Below the pieces are notes generated by a model. The model was not told where the DNA came from, did no database searches, and saw nothing but the letters and a program-made list of their open reading frames with translations. From assembly GCA_014904845.1 (NCBI GenBank), contig MU119299.1, positions 122,456-186,455 of the forward strand: DNA of 64,000 nt, read 5' to 3'. This DNA is from Acephala macrosclerotiorum. Its lineage: Eukaryota > Ascomycota > Leotiomycetes > Helotiales > Mollisiaceae. A program made the translations under genes and the position numbers. Shown piece by piece: positions 19,680-31,410 of the stretch. Positions within the stretch are counted from its first letter, which is position 1, and every line of letters begins with the position of its first letter.

Positions 19680-21204
19680 TCAACTCCTGAATAAACAATC
19701 CTCTCTGCGAAGGGTCCTAGGCACCACAATACCGCTGGAAGAGCCCCACAACGGGACATCTAAATATGGATACCAGAAGCTTGAAGGCTGTGTTTCTTTA
19801 GAAGGCTCTATCAATGGCAATATCATAGTGTTGATGATTTGTGGCGATGCTGCCTTGCATACGGCGCTGTTGATATACAGAAAGGCTGCAATCCGCCAGC
19901 GACGTTGCCGATGGTACATTACCGTCTTGGCCAATACATCCTTTGGGAGAGGAAAAGCTGCCAAATTATGGTTGCATGCTGCGTATGTATCCTCGAAATA
20001 CTCTCGCTCTATCGGCTTCAATGTTCCTAGAGCGGGGACATACAAATCCAGCGGGTGCGAGATATAGAAGAGGTCACACGCAGCTGGGAAGAGGCCATCG
20101 CAAGAAAGTCCTCGAGCCTGAGATTGACGAACGGACTTCGAGCGGGCTTGTGCCCGAGGATTGAAGCCATCGAAGCTAGATTCCGGACATTGCTTAGTTT
20201 GCTGTACCCTATTATGAAGATCTCGAAGTCAACTAACTTTAGTGTGTTTCAAGAGCAAAAATACACGCCTTACTTTGGTATGAGTGCGTTTGGAGCAGCT
20301 GGAGTGTAGGCGGAGCCATGCTCTCCAGAGATACGCCGAAAGTGGGAATAATTCTCCGAGAAATTGGCACGTGCATTTTCGTCATTCCGGCATAGTGGGC
20401 TTTCAGCTGTTCTACATTGCCTGGCACACTTTGCAGGACTATCAATACTTCAGCATTTTTTTTTGGCACTTGACCCCAAAAGATCCCATGCCAGAGTTGT
20501 CGACAACATCGCAGCGATCGATATGGAGTCATTGCTCAAGGCTTCTCCAGCTACATCGAACTTCTTCTGAAGCAATTTCATGGCCCTGAAGAGATAATGC
20601 GTATAATACAGATTCATCGCCTGTGGACCGCAAGATCCAGAGATTGAACGGTATCTCCAGGTTATGTTTGTCGTATATGTGCGCATTGATCTTTGGGTCA
20701 TGCACGAAGTCTACCATTACAGCTGGTCAGCTCCAGTCAAATTGAGAGTACCTGCGCTTACAATGATGGACCAGTTCGTGCATTCGATGGTTCACTTTCG
20801 TCGGCAATGTCATGAGGGGACCGAGTGACCCTCCGCTCATGACCTCTCAGGGCAGTGCTGACGCCTGATCAGGAGTCAAAGATATGACCTGCGTCTTCGC
20901 ACTGTTTACAAACCATGGACACTCCTGCCTGAGCGTTATTTGAGCCGACAAACATGTTTTGAGGAGCTGGTGCATTTTGAGGAAATGTTAGACTATCTGG
21001 ACCTGGTACGAGCTTTCCATGCCCGCTCGAATCTGATTTCCTCCCTTCCGCGTGATTGCATTGGTGCTTTGTCTTGCTTTTCTGAATTTTCGATGCTTCC
21101 ACTCTTTTCATTCGTCTTTGATGCTGGACTTTGCGCATCGCATGTGCTCTGACCTGACTCGAAGCGGCTAAATCATTTTTGCCTGGCTTCCCCTGGACAT
21201 TCAT
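19680..21204 (-). pseudogene. Fungal transcription-factor-domain protein (no Zn2Cys6 seen), decayed
   Basis: Minus-strand pieces in collinear order match the large fungal family of transcription-factor-like proteins. The N-terminus is MNVQGKPGKNDLAASSQVRA with HAMRKVQHQRRMKR (from 21204). A segment MHELVHH follows; a possible 51-nt intron (GTAAGC ... GGTAG) would join it to YFVHDPKINAHIY. Then come AMKLLQKKFDVAGEALSNDS and NVEQLKAHYAGMTKM. A C-terminal part YHRQRRWRIAAFLYINSAV ends at 19680. Between these blocks the frame shifts, and the usual middle segment after the HIY block seems missing. This suggests deletions or frameshifts rather than simple introns. Such proteins are usually regulators of unknown target. 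The whole may still be expressed if unseen introns repair the frame. Confidence 0.5.
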
Positions 21205-23199
21205 GAACACTAGTGGTGGTTCCTCTAAATGCTCCCGAGAGACTACCGTACCCTCCACCCAAAGAAAATTAACGGTATCCCTCGAGAATGCACCAGTTGC
21301 TTGAGGGGCTTCCCTCACATCGTGCCTCGCTGAGCATGCCGATCCTCGTGTCTTCGTCGCAAGGGGCGATCTTGCTCCCAAGCTCCTTTTCCGTCCGAGG
21401 CCTGCCATCATACAGAATACTGTTGCTTGCAAGAGGCGGGAGCAGCAGGCGTTTTTCACCTCGTGGTGGCACGCCGTTAAGATTCCGATAGCAAGTCGAT
21501 TGCACTCGAAGACCGACTCCACCTGTGCCACTGGCTCGTTCTTGTGAGTAGCATGTTCAGAAACAGGAGCTCTCGGCCGAGAAAAGAAGATGAAGTACTT
21601 GGACCCGCTCTTAGGTTCCATGTCCGACAGAAGGCAATTTACCGTCAGGAGAAACCCCATGGGAAAAAGGATCCATTTCTCAGACCCCAATACCTAGTTG
21701 AGAATGTGGATCCAGGCTGGAGTTGCGCTTCGGAAGTCCTTCCAAGCGAGCCGCCCATCTCCACGACTTGGTGGGGGCTAAGCGATGCAGGTACGGAGCG
21801 TCAAAAAAAGCCGCGAAGGGAATGGTCTAGAGTCAGTATGCATACTCCCGGGCTTTCTCAATTGATTTCTGCTTGAGGGTGCACGTGGATTGATGTTTGT
21901 TGAGGTCCATCAGCTTAGTGGCTTGTGATTTCAGACGCACTTCGCTTTGTCAGCTCTTGGCAGCCAGTGAAGGGAGCGATTGCCTTCATGAAACCACACA
22001 ATTTTTTCAATTACTCGAGCAATGCGCACAACCTATTCTTGATAGGTGGCGAAGCGAGCGCGTTCCCCGACAGCAAATGCAACTTCAGCTGCGCTCACCG
22101 AGTGGTGGTATAATCTCAATGCACACTCATTGGCTTCCGATGCTTTTCACCGCATGTTTGAACGGATTCGGACCGGATATTGGGAGAGCTGTCAAGTAGA
22201 AACGCCAGCCACAGTATCTTTCTACTGGTCTTCTCGTTCATTTCATTCCACATAATTACTAGAAGTGCCGCCAAATGAAGCTCTAGGTACAGAATTGTAG
22301 AAGCTTACAGCATATCATCGAAAATTGAAGCTGTGAGCGACACATATATACTACTGGTAATAATACGGCGGCGAAAGCTTCTTACCGCCACGGTTCGGGG
22401 CCCTAAGCTTAGTTTTACTACTTGGAATATAGATGCAAAATCGATTTTTTACAATTTTAGCATCGATTCTTATCGATACCGGCGATACCGGTATTAAAGC
22501 CAAGTCTGGTTCGGGCTTAAGATCTGGGTTTTGGCTTCATCCCGCGAGCTATACTGAAAGTAGCCATCAAGGTCTGCTTTTGTTGGCTTGTCATTGATAT
22601 AATAGTTATTCAAAACTTTGTGCTTAAGATTCAAGAGCCAATTGAAACGGGCCTCCCAGACCAACCTGTTGACTCAGCTGCTTCGAAATCATCTGTCATC
22701 TTCCTCACTGCGCTGTAAGACATAGGAGGACGAAACTAGAAAAAATGTCCCGAGAGGTCACAGAGATGCGACAATGTAAGGATTTGACGCCAATCACAGC
22801 CGCCAGACTGGCAAGGCTAGCTTACATCATGCGCAAACAGAACCACGTTGCCTTCTTTGGTCTTAGCGTCCTCCTCCCTCAAACCACGCTTGCTTACAAA
22901 GTTGCAGTCCTTCCTCTACCAATGGCCACCTCTCTTCAACACCAAGTGGATGTGTACGAAGCGTCCATAAACTGAGGCTGTAATCAAATATTCAGTTCAC
23001 AATGATAGCACATGGCATCGGATCCTCAGTGGCGAATCCTATTCCGTTCCATGAAGCTGGTCAAGTGCTGTCATAAATTGAATGGCTGGGGAGAGATGTA
23101 ATCGAAAACGATATCAATGCTATGTTGTCCCCTTCCCCTTTTGTCACCTGGTAATTGATGAGTTGGTGCGTTGATGAGTATTGATTGACTGCTAGCGTA
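21205..23199. other. Gene-poor interval with a possible transposon-end remnant
   Basis: No supported gene. At about 22437-22500 the sequence has AAAATCGATTTTTTAC and ACCGGCGATACCGGTATT. This resembles both the hAT terminal repeat at 3647/6601 and the ATCGAT-rich end of the AT block at 50.7 kb. It may be a solo end or a short non-autonomous copy. Confidence 0.35.
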
Positions 23200-24426
23200 A
23201 TGAGTTTCCAGCAGCAGGGACGAGCGTCTACCCAATCCCGACCCCAATCCCATTCATCGTCATCGTTCTATCATTCACCAGCGAGAGATACTGCAGGAGT
23301 TCAGTATGGCGTTACGCCAGATGCCGCAAGCATGATCGGGCAGCTGTCGTTGGAGGTAACCAAGATCTGAAAGGAGGTCTGAAACTACTGGTAACTGACG
23401 ACAAAATCAGGGGTTGGATCTACCGCTAGAGTATGAGCCGTATCCAGCTTTGGAACAAGTTGATCTCTGGCATGATACTGGTTCCGTCCCTCCGAGGCAG
23501 CATGTGCATCAACAGCGCCACCAGAGCCTGGACTTATACCAAAATATTCCGAGCAACATCTATAGCGCCACGACGCCTCCCAATACGCAGTCACGGAAAG
23601 GGAAGGGACGAGTAACCCACTCGCCCCGATCTCGAGTCTCGAGCCCGAAAGAAGCAGACGAATCAAGCGACAAGAAAGCCGTGAGTCCTTTCCTGCCTTT
23701 AGTGACCCCGCTCAATTTCCGCCTCTCTTTTTTTTCCACCCCATCAGTCTAACGAGATGCCCTCCAAAGTCCTCATCATCCCTCCCTTCCAAGACAAACT
23801 CCAAACTGACCACTTCCCAGCAACGGCGTCTCCAAAACCGACTCTCCCAACGCGCTTACCGAACGCGAAAAGACAAACTGATAGAAACTCTCTCACTCCG
23901 CATTCAAGATGAGATTCAGAATCGGAAAACAATGGCTGAGGTGAGCCCTGCCTTTTTATCGATCTTCGCTCCCTTAGGATCTCTTCCCAGGCAGCTTTAC
24001 TTTCGGAATGCAACAAAGCTGCATCAAGTCACTTCCCGAAACGGACTTCAACCTGATGTGTCGCTAGCGCGGAGAAGAGGAAATGGCGGAGTAGAGCCTT
24101 TTTATGTTGTCTGAACTTTGTTTTGCGTTCGCTCTCGAGATTTCATTGTCGGATCTCGTGTGAGATTGTACGATACGCAACAAAGTTGTCGGCTGCTAAC
24201 GTCAAGCTAGATGTGCTCCAAGAAAATCGATACCTGCATCGAAGTCTTCAACACCCAAATCTTCGAGCTAAGAGCGTTGCAAAGTACCTTAATGAGAAAT
24301 ATAAATGTGCCGGTGGACACTGGACAAGCACAGCGAGACGAGAGAGAAATGTCTATGGATTCGGGGGAAGGAACGGCGAAGATGGGGTTTGAGTTTGATG
24401 CTAGTGCTTGGGGATATCGATTCTGA
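23200..24426 (+). CDS. bZIP transcription factor
   Basis: Predicted exons are 23200..23355, 23411..23680, 23821..23940 and 24211..24426, all joined in phase 0 (GTAACC, GTGAGT and GTGAGC donors; CTGAC and GCTAAC branch points). The N-terminus is Gln/Ser-rich, and exon 2 ends in SSDKKA. Exon 3 encodes the basic region QRRLQNRLSQRAYRTRKDKL with the N-x3-Q/A-x3-R pattern of fungal bZIP proteins, followed by IETLSLRIQDEIQNRK as the start of the zipper. The last exon contains CSKKIDTCIEVFNTQIFELR and ends in SAWGYRF. A small extra exon within 23941-24210 cannot be excluded, so the zipper may be longer. Such factors act in the nucleus, often in stress or metabolic regulation. No specific orthologue was recognised. 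Confidence 0.7.
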
Positions 24427-24617
24427 TATGTCACTTGAGAGGAAACACATGCAAAGTTGGAAACATATGCGTTCAAAGTCATGTCGTTTCTGTATTGGTA
24501 TCATTAGATTTCTATTGCTGAACTTCCTTCTACTTGTATTCGGATCATCCTGGAAAGGGGCTCAAGCGAACCTCTCTCCCTCACCACCACACCACCATGC
24601 ACCCCTCTGATCAACCA

Positions 24618-25895
24618 TCAACTAACATGAGGAACAAAGTTCGACCACGGCACAGTCCAATAACACCCGTCTGGCAAATCCTTCAAACTCGTCACCGCCA
24701 AACCAATAATTGGTATCCTAGCAGCGAGATACGTTAAAAAGGGACACCAAAAACCAACACCCCGTTCAGCCAAGTCAACTTATACCCCTCAATATAATTA
24801 TACTCAGCAAACATCTGCCTCCTATTCCTATTCCCCGTCGCCTCTGCAACAGCATGTACGAGCAAACTAGCTTCCGCCGTCGCACATGCACATCTCCACA
24901 TCATCTCTTCGATCCTTGATGGGGATGTGAAATACCATTCCGAGAAAGAGATAGTGGAGAAAGCGATAACATTGAGACCGAGATAAGCGCGTTGCCGCAT
25001 ATAATAGAGGTACGGATTCATGTCGTTTGGGATTCGGGAGATGAGCCTTTGTATGGGCCGTAAGAGCGGGATGTCCTATCCCAGAGTCCGAGGGTGTGGG
25101 CTTTTAGCTCAACGAAATCTAACGGTGTCAACCGCCAAGAATCGGGAGAGACGTGTGCGCATTTTAGGACGAGACCGATGGGGATCGACATTGGTATGAT
25201 GGTGGATGTTTGGACGGAGAGCGGCTTGTAGAGCCAGAGGAATTAGGTGGCTACGGTGCAGAGGATTATGCTGCAGGTTTGGAGTTCGATCGGGAAGACG
25301 GGAAAGCGTTGGATGATACGGGCGAGTCATTAGGTTTTGAACCAGAAGGTTTGGAGGTGAGCAATGGTTTTGGTGAATTTATCACCTTTGCTTTTATCAA
25401 ATATTTCCTTTTCTGTTATATCTGGGAAATCGATGTAGCAGTTCTCAACGAGGTAGTGGATTTGTTTTGCGCTGACGGGAAAAGGTTCGGAGTCTCGAGG
25501 GTGGAGGACGAATCCGCAACTGTCGGCGTAGAAGTCGTGGACGAGGGTGCCCATTATTAGCCAGCGGAGGTGACGCCATGATTGTTGCCAGAAGCCTTCG
25601 TGGGGACCGGGGATGTTGAGGTGGAGTTATACCCAGAGGCAGACTTTGAATGGTCAGTATGATGTCTTTTTCTATCAAGCGGAAGAAACTTGAGGTATAA
25701 GATGCTGTTTTGAAGCACCGATACAGCAAAAGCAAAGAGGAGGAACAATGAGAGAGGATGATTACTGAAGCGAGTTGAGCAGCAGGACCAAAGGATATCG
25801 AGAGTGCCTCTGTTGTTGGCTGAGAGACCCATCCATCGCTAAGGACTGTAGCGTTCCCAGAGTATGGCGTACCGCCATTACCGTTGAAGTTGATG
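24618..25895 (-). pseudogene. Polytopic fungal membrane protein, decayed by stops and frameshifts
   Basis: Collinear minus-strand pieces match a common fungal membrane-protein family of unknown function. They are ANNRGTLDILWSCCST; then FYADSCGFVLHPRDSEPFPV with QIHYLVENCYIDFPDITEKE and IFDKSKGDKFTKTIAHLQTF; then LARIIQRFPVFPIELQTCSI with ILCTVAT; then FLWLYKPLSVQTSTIIPMS; and a C-terminus with RIPIIGLAVTSL. Adjacent in-frame TAA and TGA separate HLQTFWFKT from LARII. A further TAA falls between ILCTVAT and FLWLYKPL, where an aromatic residue is usual. A frame change occurs near 24745, and another near 25825 between DGWVS and ANNRGT. With at least four lesions this is a pseudogene. Confidence 0.7.
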
Positions 25896-27342
25896 GAGGA
25901 GGGAGCTATGGCTATCTGCTGCAGAAAAAGACGCCATGTTGATCCCGCGGATCATATAACGACCTCGAAAGATATATCTGAAGTGGGGGCGGGCATACAT
26001 TGCCAAGTTGAAACTGCTGGGCCTCTCTCAAGAATACACTTGTGAATAGGACACGTGAGGATGTCGATCTGGTGGACAATTACACGAAACATTGTCTCGT
26101 TTCCACGATGACAACAGAAACGGTGGATCCCAGGCTGTGCTTCTGAGAGCAACAAGAAAGTTGCGGATGCGATATTGTATTATATCACGTGGACGATGAG
26201 TTCGAAGACGAAGCCTATTGGGAATAAGATTGTTGCTGTTTTACTGGAGGATAAGTCGAGGGAGGCTATGATGTTAGTCCCATTCTTTTCACTGTCCAGG
26301 ATTTAGTGTTGATAAAAGAATAGGATTGAGAAACCTCCCCAAAGCTACTACACCTGGATCTCCCGCCTCATCACCTAAGGAAATTCACTTTAGCGCACCT
26401 CTACCTCCCGCGTCTCAAACCAAAGAAACGCCTTCCAATCGCATCTAAGACCGGAAGGATGCACAGCAGGAAATACAACATCCAGCCCTGGTACGTAAAA
26501 CCCACGTTCTCGAATCGTTACGGATTGAAGGCGTAGAGGATATGGTGGAAAGGCGGAGTGCTTCCTGGAGATGAGGGAGAGAAGTACTTTCCTGAGGGGT
26601 TTGTGGCGGCAAAGTTAGGTCCTAATGGGTTGATGGTTTGATGGGATGGGGGGGGGGGGAGAAGGAGATGGAGAGTGAGAAAGGGAGACTGGAGAGTTTG
26701 TGGACGAGTGAGGCTGGATGATGTCCATTCCTGGTTAAATGATTTTGCGGATGTTGGTGAGGATATGGGGAATAAAATAGAAATGAGTAATTATGTGCTT
26801 GGAATTAGAGCTTCGAGTGCACTGTTAGAAAATCTGAAGATGATAGATATTTGGAAGAATGAAAAGTGCTGAAATAATGGTGAGCCGAATCGCTGAGACA
26901 TTTATACGCGTATGGCGGCGCTACCCGAAAGCCTCCTTCCTACACTTGGATCTGAATCCTATCATGTATTGCAAGAGCGCTCTCGAAAGATGTATAAGTC
27001 GGTTTCCGATGTCTTCTTGATCGTTCATCGAGATCAAAAAGATTGCTCAAATGTATGTAGTCTGAATTGATGTGTTGTTACTTGACTTATCTCTAATCGT
27101 GAATTCCCCCAACCCCCTTTCGTAGCGAGATGCTCAGTTGTTGCTTTTGATGAATGCCTGGGTACCTTAGGTATCAGCCTAACTCTGGATAACCTCTTTG
27201 GTCTTCCTGATGCCAAAGAATCCAAACGCAATCTAGCCTGTTGAACGGGATGCAGCAACGAAGACACGAATCGGGATTATGACTCAAGAACCCGAGGAAT
27301 CCTAGCCCAACGGCCCCAGATAGGCCTTGTATTTTTGTCAAC
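25896..27342. other. Intergenic region, no gene seen
   Basis: A G-run of about 10 lies near 26648. Short frames (for example 26675-26872 plus) have no domain. Some stretches may be remnants of decayed genes but none was identifiable. Confidence 0.4.
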
Positions 27343-28212
27343 CTAGTTTCCACGTCCCCTATGACGTGAATCGTAACCTGCTATCGGCACCTCATGATCT
27401 AATAGCCCAATTTCTTTCACCAAATCAGCGGGGAAGTCGTCGAAGAGCTCCAGGCATCTGTCCTTGGCATTGCAGCTGTATCTGTCATACGCCTTGTCCA
27501 ATATCGCCGCGCGATTGGACATATCGTTTAATTCAGCCGTCATAGCGAGGAGGTCGAGAGTTTCGGCGATTTCATGGACAGTGAGTATATTTCTCGGTCC
27601 AGTAAGACGCTGCAACAATACTTCCAACTGATTCCAGTATTTGTAAGTCTTGGTATCGTTTCTGAGCATTGAGAAGCCGGCTGCGTCCGAAACAGCGATA
27701 TTTTGAAGATTGGTCACCTCGACAGGGCTCAGACTTTCGAGGAAGCCATATATACGCAAGTCTGAGGGCATGAATAACTGTTGATGATTAGTGCGGTACA
27801 CGCGTTGGTCGAAGCATCCGTCTAAGTAAAGTATGTCGAGGGAAAGGTTGAATTTGATACCAGGCCCATGTGTCTTCGACGAGAAACAAAGCGGATATAG
27901 TGAATCGACTGCATTGCGAGAATCGCGGCAGACTCGAAAGGCGGTCGGAAGGGCGGCAGGTGAGTAATATCGGACCTCATCTGCGGGGCCGAGAGATGCG
28001 TCTGCTGGATCGTCGTTGGTCTCTTCGAAGCGGACTCTCATATCGTTTTGGTCGAGAATTGAATCATTCGCCGTTTTTGTTGACTTCCACCGCGCCTCAA
28101 CGACACGAGGTTCGAGGCTGAAGCGCCAGATCATATGCCGTAGTTCGATCGGGAGTCGTTTAAAGGGATAGAAGGTTCCTCCGACACCAATTGCGCGGTT
28201 GCGTAGTTTCAT
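27343..28212 (-). CDS. 2EXR domain-containing protein
   Basis: An intronless 289-residue frame. Residues 16-35 carry the 2EXR signature, FYPFKRLPIELRHMIWRFSL, with the F-x2-LP-x-E-x2-x-IW pattern. It is followed by EPRVVEARW and later ALPTAFRVCRDSRN, the second typical element of these fungal proteins. The family is abundant in Pezizomycotina and resembles F-box-like LPxELR segments, but its molecular role is not established. No signal peptide or membrane span is seen. The start at 28212 (MKLRNRAIGVGG) leaves the domain complete. The nearby HET gene is read away from it, with about 790 nt between them. Confidence 0.8.
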   Translation of the reverse strand: MKLRNRAIGVGGTFYPFKRLPIELRHMIWRFSLEPRVVEARWKSTKTANDSILDQNDMRVRFEETNDDPADASLGPADEVRYYSPAALPTAFRVCRDSRNAVDSLYPLCFSSKTHGPGIKFNLSLDILYLDGCFDQRVYRTNHQQLFMPSDLRIYGFLESLSPVEVTNLQNIAVSDAAGFSMLRNDTKTYKYWNQLEVLLQRLTGPRNILTVHEIAETLDLLAMTAELNDMSNRAAILDKAYDRYSCNAKDRCLELFDDFPADLVKEIGLLDHEVPIAGYDSRHRGRGN

Positions 28213-28999
28213 CTTCGACGATTGGATTCGCAGTGAGGTAAGAACGCGTCGTTGAAGGTGCTCGGATCGAAGAAATTGCGGAACCGGTCGTGTCTGTGAC
28301 TATGAGCACACATTAGCATAAGAGTTGAAGCTTAGGATGCGCTCGTACGGTCGGATGGTCGAGTCCTGATTCTTGAAGTTAATGGAGATGCACGAGGTTG
28401 AAAGGGTAGGGAAGACGCGACCGAGATAAAGAGGCTACGCGCTAGTGAGTTTTCCGACAGTCACGTGAACGCGCGTGTCTGTTCACCTGGGCAATTGCTC
28501 GCCTGTCTTCCTTAACTGAAGCTTATCAGTTGCTTACTAGTAGCTTACAACTTGATTTCCCGCCAGCGTGATACACGCTGAATTGATAGCTCAGAGCTTT
28601 TGAGGGATGGTATTTGTGACATCTATGCGTATTCATTGAGATGAGTGTGATCATTCTCCCACAAGAGAACATCACCGAAGGAAAAGGCGCTACGTCGGGC
28701 ATCAATCAAGCCTTGCCCAACCTTTGGACAGGGCTCCCGATTGAGTTGAGCGAGCATCCATTCGATTTATTGATGCAGCTATTGAACCTATCGAAGCACC
28801 GAGTTGCAGGGGAGGATAAATTGAAAACACGCCACGCAAGTTCTGTGCTGCCACATAGAGCTGGAAGTGTGCATCCACGGTCGGAGCCTCGAATAATGAA
28901 GATTTGGGTATTTCCCGAACGCTTGCTCTTTCTCGTATTGAAATTAATCGAGTTAACCCGGACTGAGAGTGGTTTTAACATTTCAAGTGGCTCCCAAAC
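28213..28999. other. Intergenic region between divergent 2EXR and HET genes
   Basis: Probable promoter region for both genes. Open frames at 28641-29018 (plus) and 28706-29041 (minus) overlap each other and lack domains; I treat them as chance. Confidence 0.45.
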
Positions 29000-31054
29000 A
29001 TGGAATATCAAGCTTTGAATGTGGCGCGGCATGAAATCCACGTTATTACCATTCTACCCCCTGTACCAGGCTCTCGTCTTGTGCATTGCGCCATGGAGAC
29101 GGTTTCTCTACTTGATAAGAGAGCCTTATTTCACAATTTCGAGGCATCGTACTCGGCAGACGAAAGAAGGCGAAGAAAACGTCTATACTCTTGGGTGGCG
29201 TTCCTCTCAGCTTCAGGCATCCGCCAGAGCGAATCTCTCGGACAAGTTCCTACAACCCAGCAGTTAAGGTTTCATTGGGGTGACTATGCCGCTCTCTCGT
29301 ACACCTGGGGCGATCCGGATGTGACAGCGAGCATTGTCCTCAACGGTTCTACGATTGAAGTTAGGAGCAATCTCGAGGCTGCTTTACGTGTTCTGCGGGA
29401 TGCTGGATGGTTCACTGAGGGATACAGAATCTGGATTGATGCTTTATGTATTAACCAAGGCGATAAGCAAGAACAAGGGCAGCAGGTTAGCGAGATGCGA
29501 AATATATATGATGGCTCTTGGACTGTCGTAGCGTGGCTTGGAGAAGCGTCTGGAGATAGCGGCAAAGCTATCACCTTGCTAGAAACCCTGGCAAGTTACG
29601 ATCAGAACAAGCCAGAATCAAGCATGTTGAGGGAAAGTCTTATTGCTAAGCCAGATTACCTAGGACTCGGGAGCTGGTTGGCATTGCATGAGTTTCTCCA
29701 ACGACCCTACTGGTCTCGGTTGTGGATCATCCAAGAAATTGCACTCGGTCCTTTTGACTTACCGATGTTTTGCGGGGCAAGGCAGACTACGTGGCGGAAA
29801 TTATATCAAGGGGTGGATATGATCCATCATGTTATGTGGTATGTGAAAAACAGCTGCATTGCAAACGATCGGAAGGCACTTGGAATTAGTGGAGGAGGTT
29901 TGGGGTTATGGCAAACGGACAATCTACATCATATCTGGAAAAATCTGGGAATAATGTGTAAGCAGGAAGCAAGCGGAGATCAAGACCTATCATTTCAGTG
30001 GTTTCTACGGGTTGCACATGCGGCACTATGTTTTGATCCCAGAGATAAGATCTACGGCTTACTGGGTATTATGGAGCCATCCATGTCTAAGCACATTGTC
30101 GTCGATTACAAGCTTGAGGCTGGGCATGTCTTTTCGAATATGGCGCGACAGCAGATAATCCAGTCAGGCAGTACCGAACTTTTGAAAGAAGGGCGCAACT
30201 GGCAAAAGAACAATACACCGTCTTGGGCACCGGATTGGACATCAGAACGCCCAGACTGGGGGAACCAACCACATTATCCATACCGTGCAGGGGCAGGCAG
30301 AGAGCCAGAATTTGTCTTTTCGGACGATGGTATGAAGATAATCTGTAAGGGAGTCATTTTGGATACCATAGATGGCCTTGGATCCAGAGAAGTTGAGGAG
30401 GAAGAAACTTCACAATGGTCAGAGGTGATTCAGCCTAACAGTTTTACCAGTGCTTATGGTAACATACTCGAGACAAGACAGGCGCTATATCTTGCTCTTG
30501 TAGGAGGTAGAAGTGAACGTACCAAGGGTCTAGCCAATGATCCTAATCTCAGCATTTTGAGTCTTCCTCAGAATGCTGAACTTGCGATGGAAGAATTCCA
30601 AAGGCGTGGTTGGAACAATCTCGCGATTCAAGGCCACTTGTATGCGCAATGGCAGGACTGGAGATACTCCAATAAAGACCTTTCTTTTGGGTCTTGCTCA
30701 TTGGGGGACTTTTTCAGCAAGACTATTCCTGAAGGTGCTGTCGAGGAGGATCACTGGGATGCATATCTAAGGTGGAGAGGCATTTGGTCAGGAAGGAGAT
30801 TAATGCTTACAAAAGAAGGTTATATAGGATGGACCGTGGACTATGCCGGTGGGAGTGCTGTCCAACAGGCCAGGAAAGGAGACATTATCTGTATCATTTT
30901 TGGGTGTAGCACTCCTCTTACTATTAGGCCTTCCGAGGATGGCGAGCAGTTCAGAATTCTTGGAGAAAGTTACGTCCAAGGTTTGATGGAAGGTGAGATT
31001 TCGCATTTATTGAATGATAGCAAATATAAAATTCAAGATATAATATTTTATTAG
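29000..31054 (+). CDS. Heterokaryon incompatibility (HET) domain protein
   Basis: An intronless 684-residue frame. The HET domain is complete: LSYTWGD (about 99-105), WIDALCINQ (145-153), VAWLGE (177-182), and PYWSRLWIIQEIALG at about 236-250. A longer C-terminal region follows with FDPRDKIYGLLG, a phrase common in this family, and a Trp-rich stretch. HET-domain proteins act in non-self recognition and programmed cell death after hyphal fusion; many are orphan receptors or effectors. The C-terminus ends NDSKYKIQDIIFY. The start at 29000 is supported by the early family-like residues MEYQALNVARHEIHVITILP. No neighbouring partner gene (NLR, SNARE or patatin type) adjoins it directly. The NLR-like gene lies 22 kb away. 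Confidence 0.9.
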   Translation: MEYQALNVARHEIHVITILPPVPGSRLVHCAMETVSLLDKRALFHNFEASYSADERRRRKRLYSWVAFLSASGIRQSESLGQVPTTQQLRFHWGDYAALSYTWGDPDVTASIVLNGSTIEVRSNLEAALRVLRDAGWFTEGYRIWIDALCINQGDKQEQGQQVSEMRNIYDGSWTVVAWLGEASGDSGKAITLLETLASYDQNKPESSMLRESLIAKPDYLGLGSWLALHEFLQRPYWSRLWIIQEIALGPFDLPMFCGARQTTWRKLYQGVDMIHHVMWYVKNSCIANDRKALGISGGGLGLWQTDNLHHIWKNLGIMCKQEASGDQDLSFQWFLRVAHAALCFDPRDKIYGLLGIMEPSMSKHIVVDYKLEAGHVFSNMARQQIIQSGSTELLKEGRNWQKNNTPSWAPDWTSERPDWGNQPHYPYRAGAGREPEFVFSDDGMKIICKGVILDTIDGLGSREVEEEETSQWSEVIQPNSFTSAYGNILETRQALYLALVGGRSERTKGLANDPNLSILSLPQNAELAMEEFQRRGWNNLAIQGHLYAQWQDWRYSNKDLSFGSCSLGDFFSKTIPEGAVEEDHWDAYLRWRGIWSGRRLMLTKEGYIGWTVDYAGGSAVQQARKGDIICIIFGCSTPLTIRPSEDGEQFRILGESYVQGLMEGEISHLLNDSKYKIQDIIFY

Positions 31055-31410
31055 TTTCAAAAATTTATATTTTTATAGCAGAGTTGGCAGAGCGGAGAAA
31101 GCGGAAAGAACGAGGTAGTTGCGAAATGGCTATGAGAATCGAGGTAACCGACTTGGATTGCCAGCAGAAAAATCCCATATCCTAGAGCTTAAAAAGTTCA
31201 TCCCTCCGCTTGAGCTTGCAGCGGGGCTAGGGAGCAACTGGGAATATAGGAATTCTGATTTCAGACGGATATTGATCTTCCTAAATTGTACGTCACTCTG
31301 AGACATCAAACACAAATTCGAATTGGACATTTCATTCACGATATGTGTTTATCTCACCACCAATATTACCGCCTTCGTCCCGATCTGTCTCACCCATCTC
31401 TTCCTCCCTC
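31055..31410. other. Short intergenic region between convergent genes
   Basis: The 3' ends of the HET gene (plus) and the sedolisin gene (minus) face each other here. No further feature was recognised. Confidence 0.5.

Noticed and set aside
28641..29018. 125-codon plus frame before the HET gene
   Set aside because: It has no domain and overlaps a minus frame equally open; its end overlaps the HET start.
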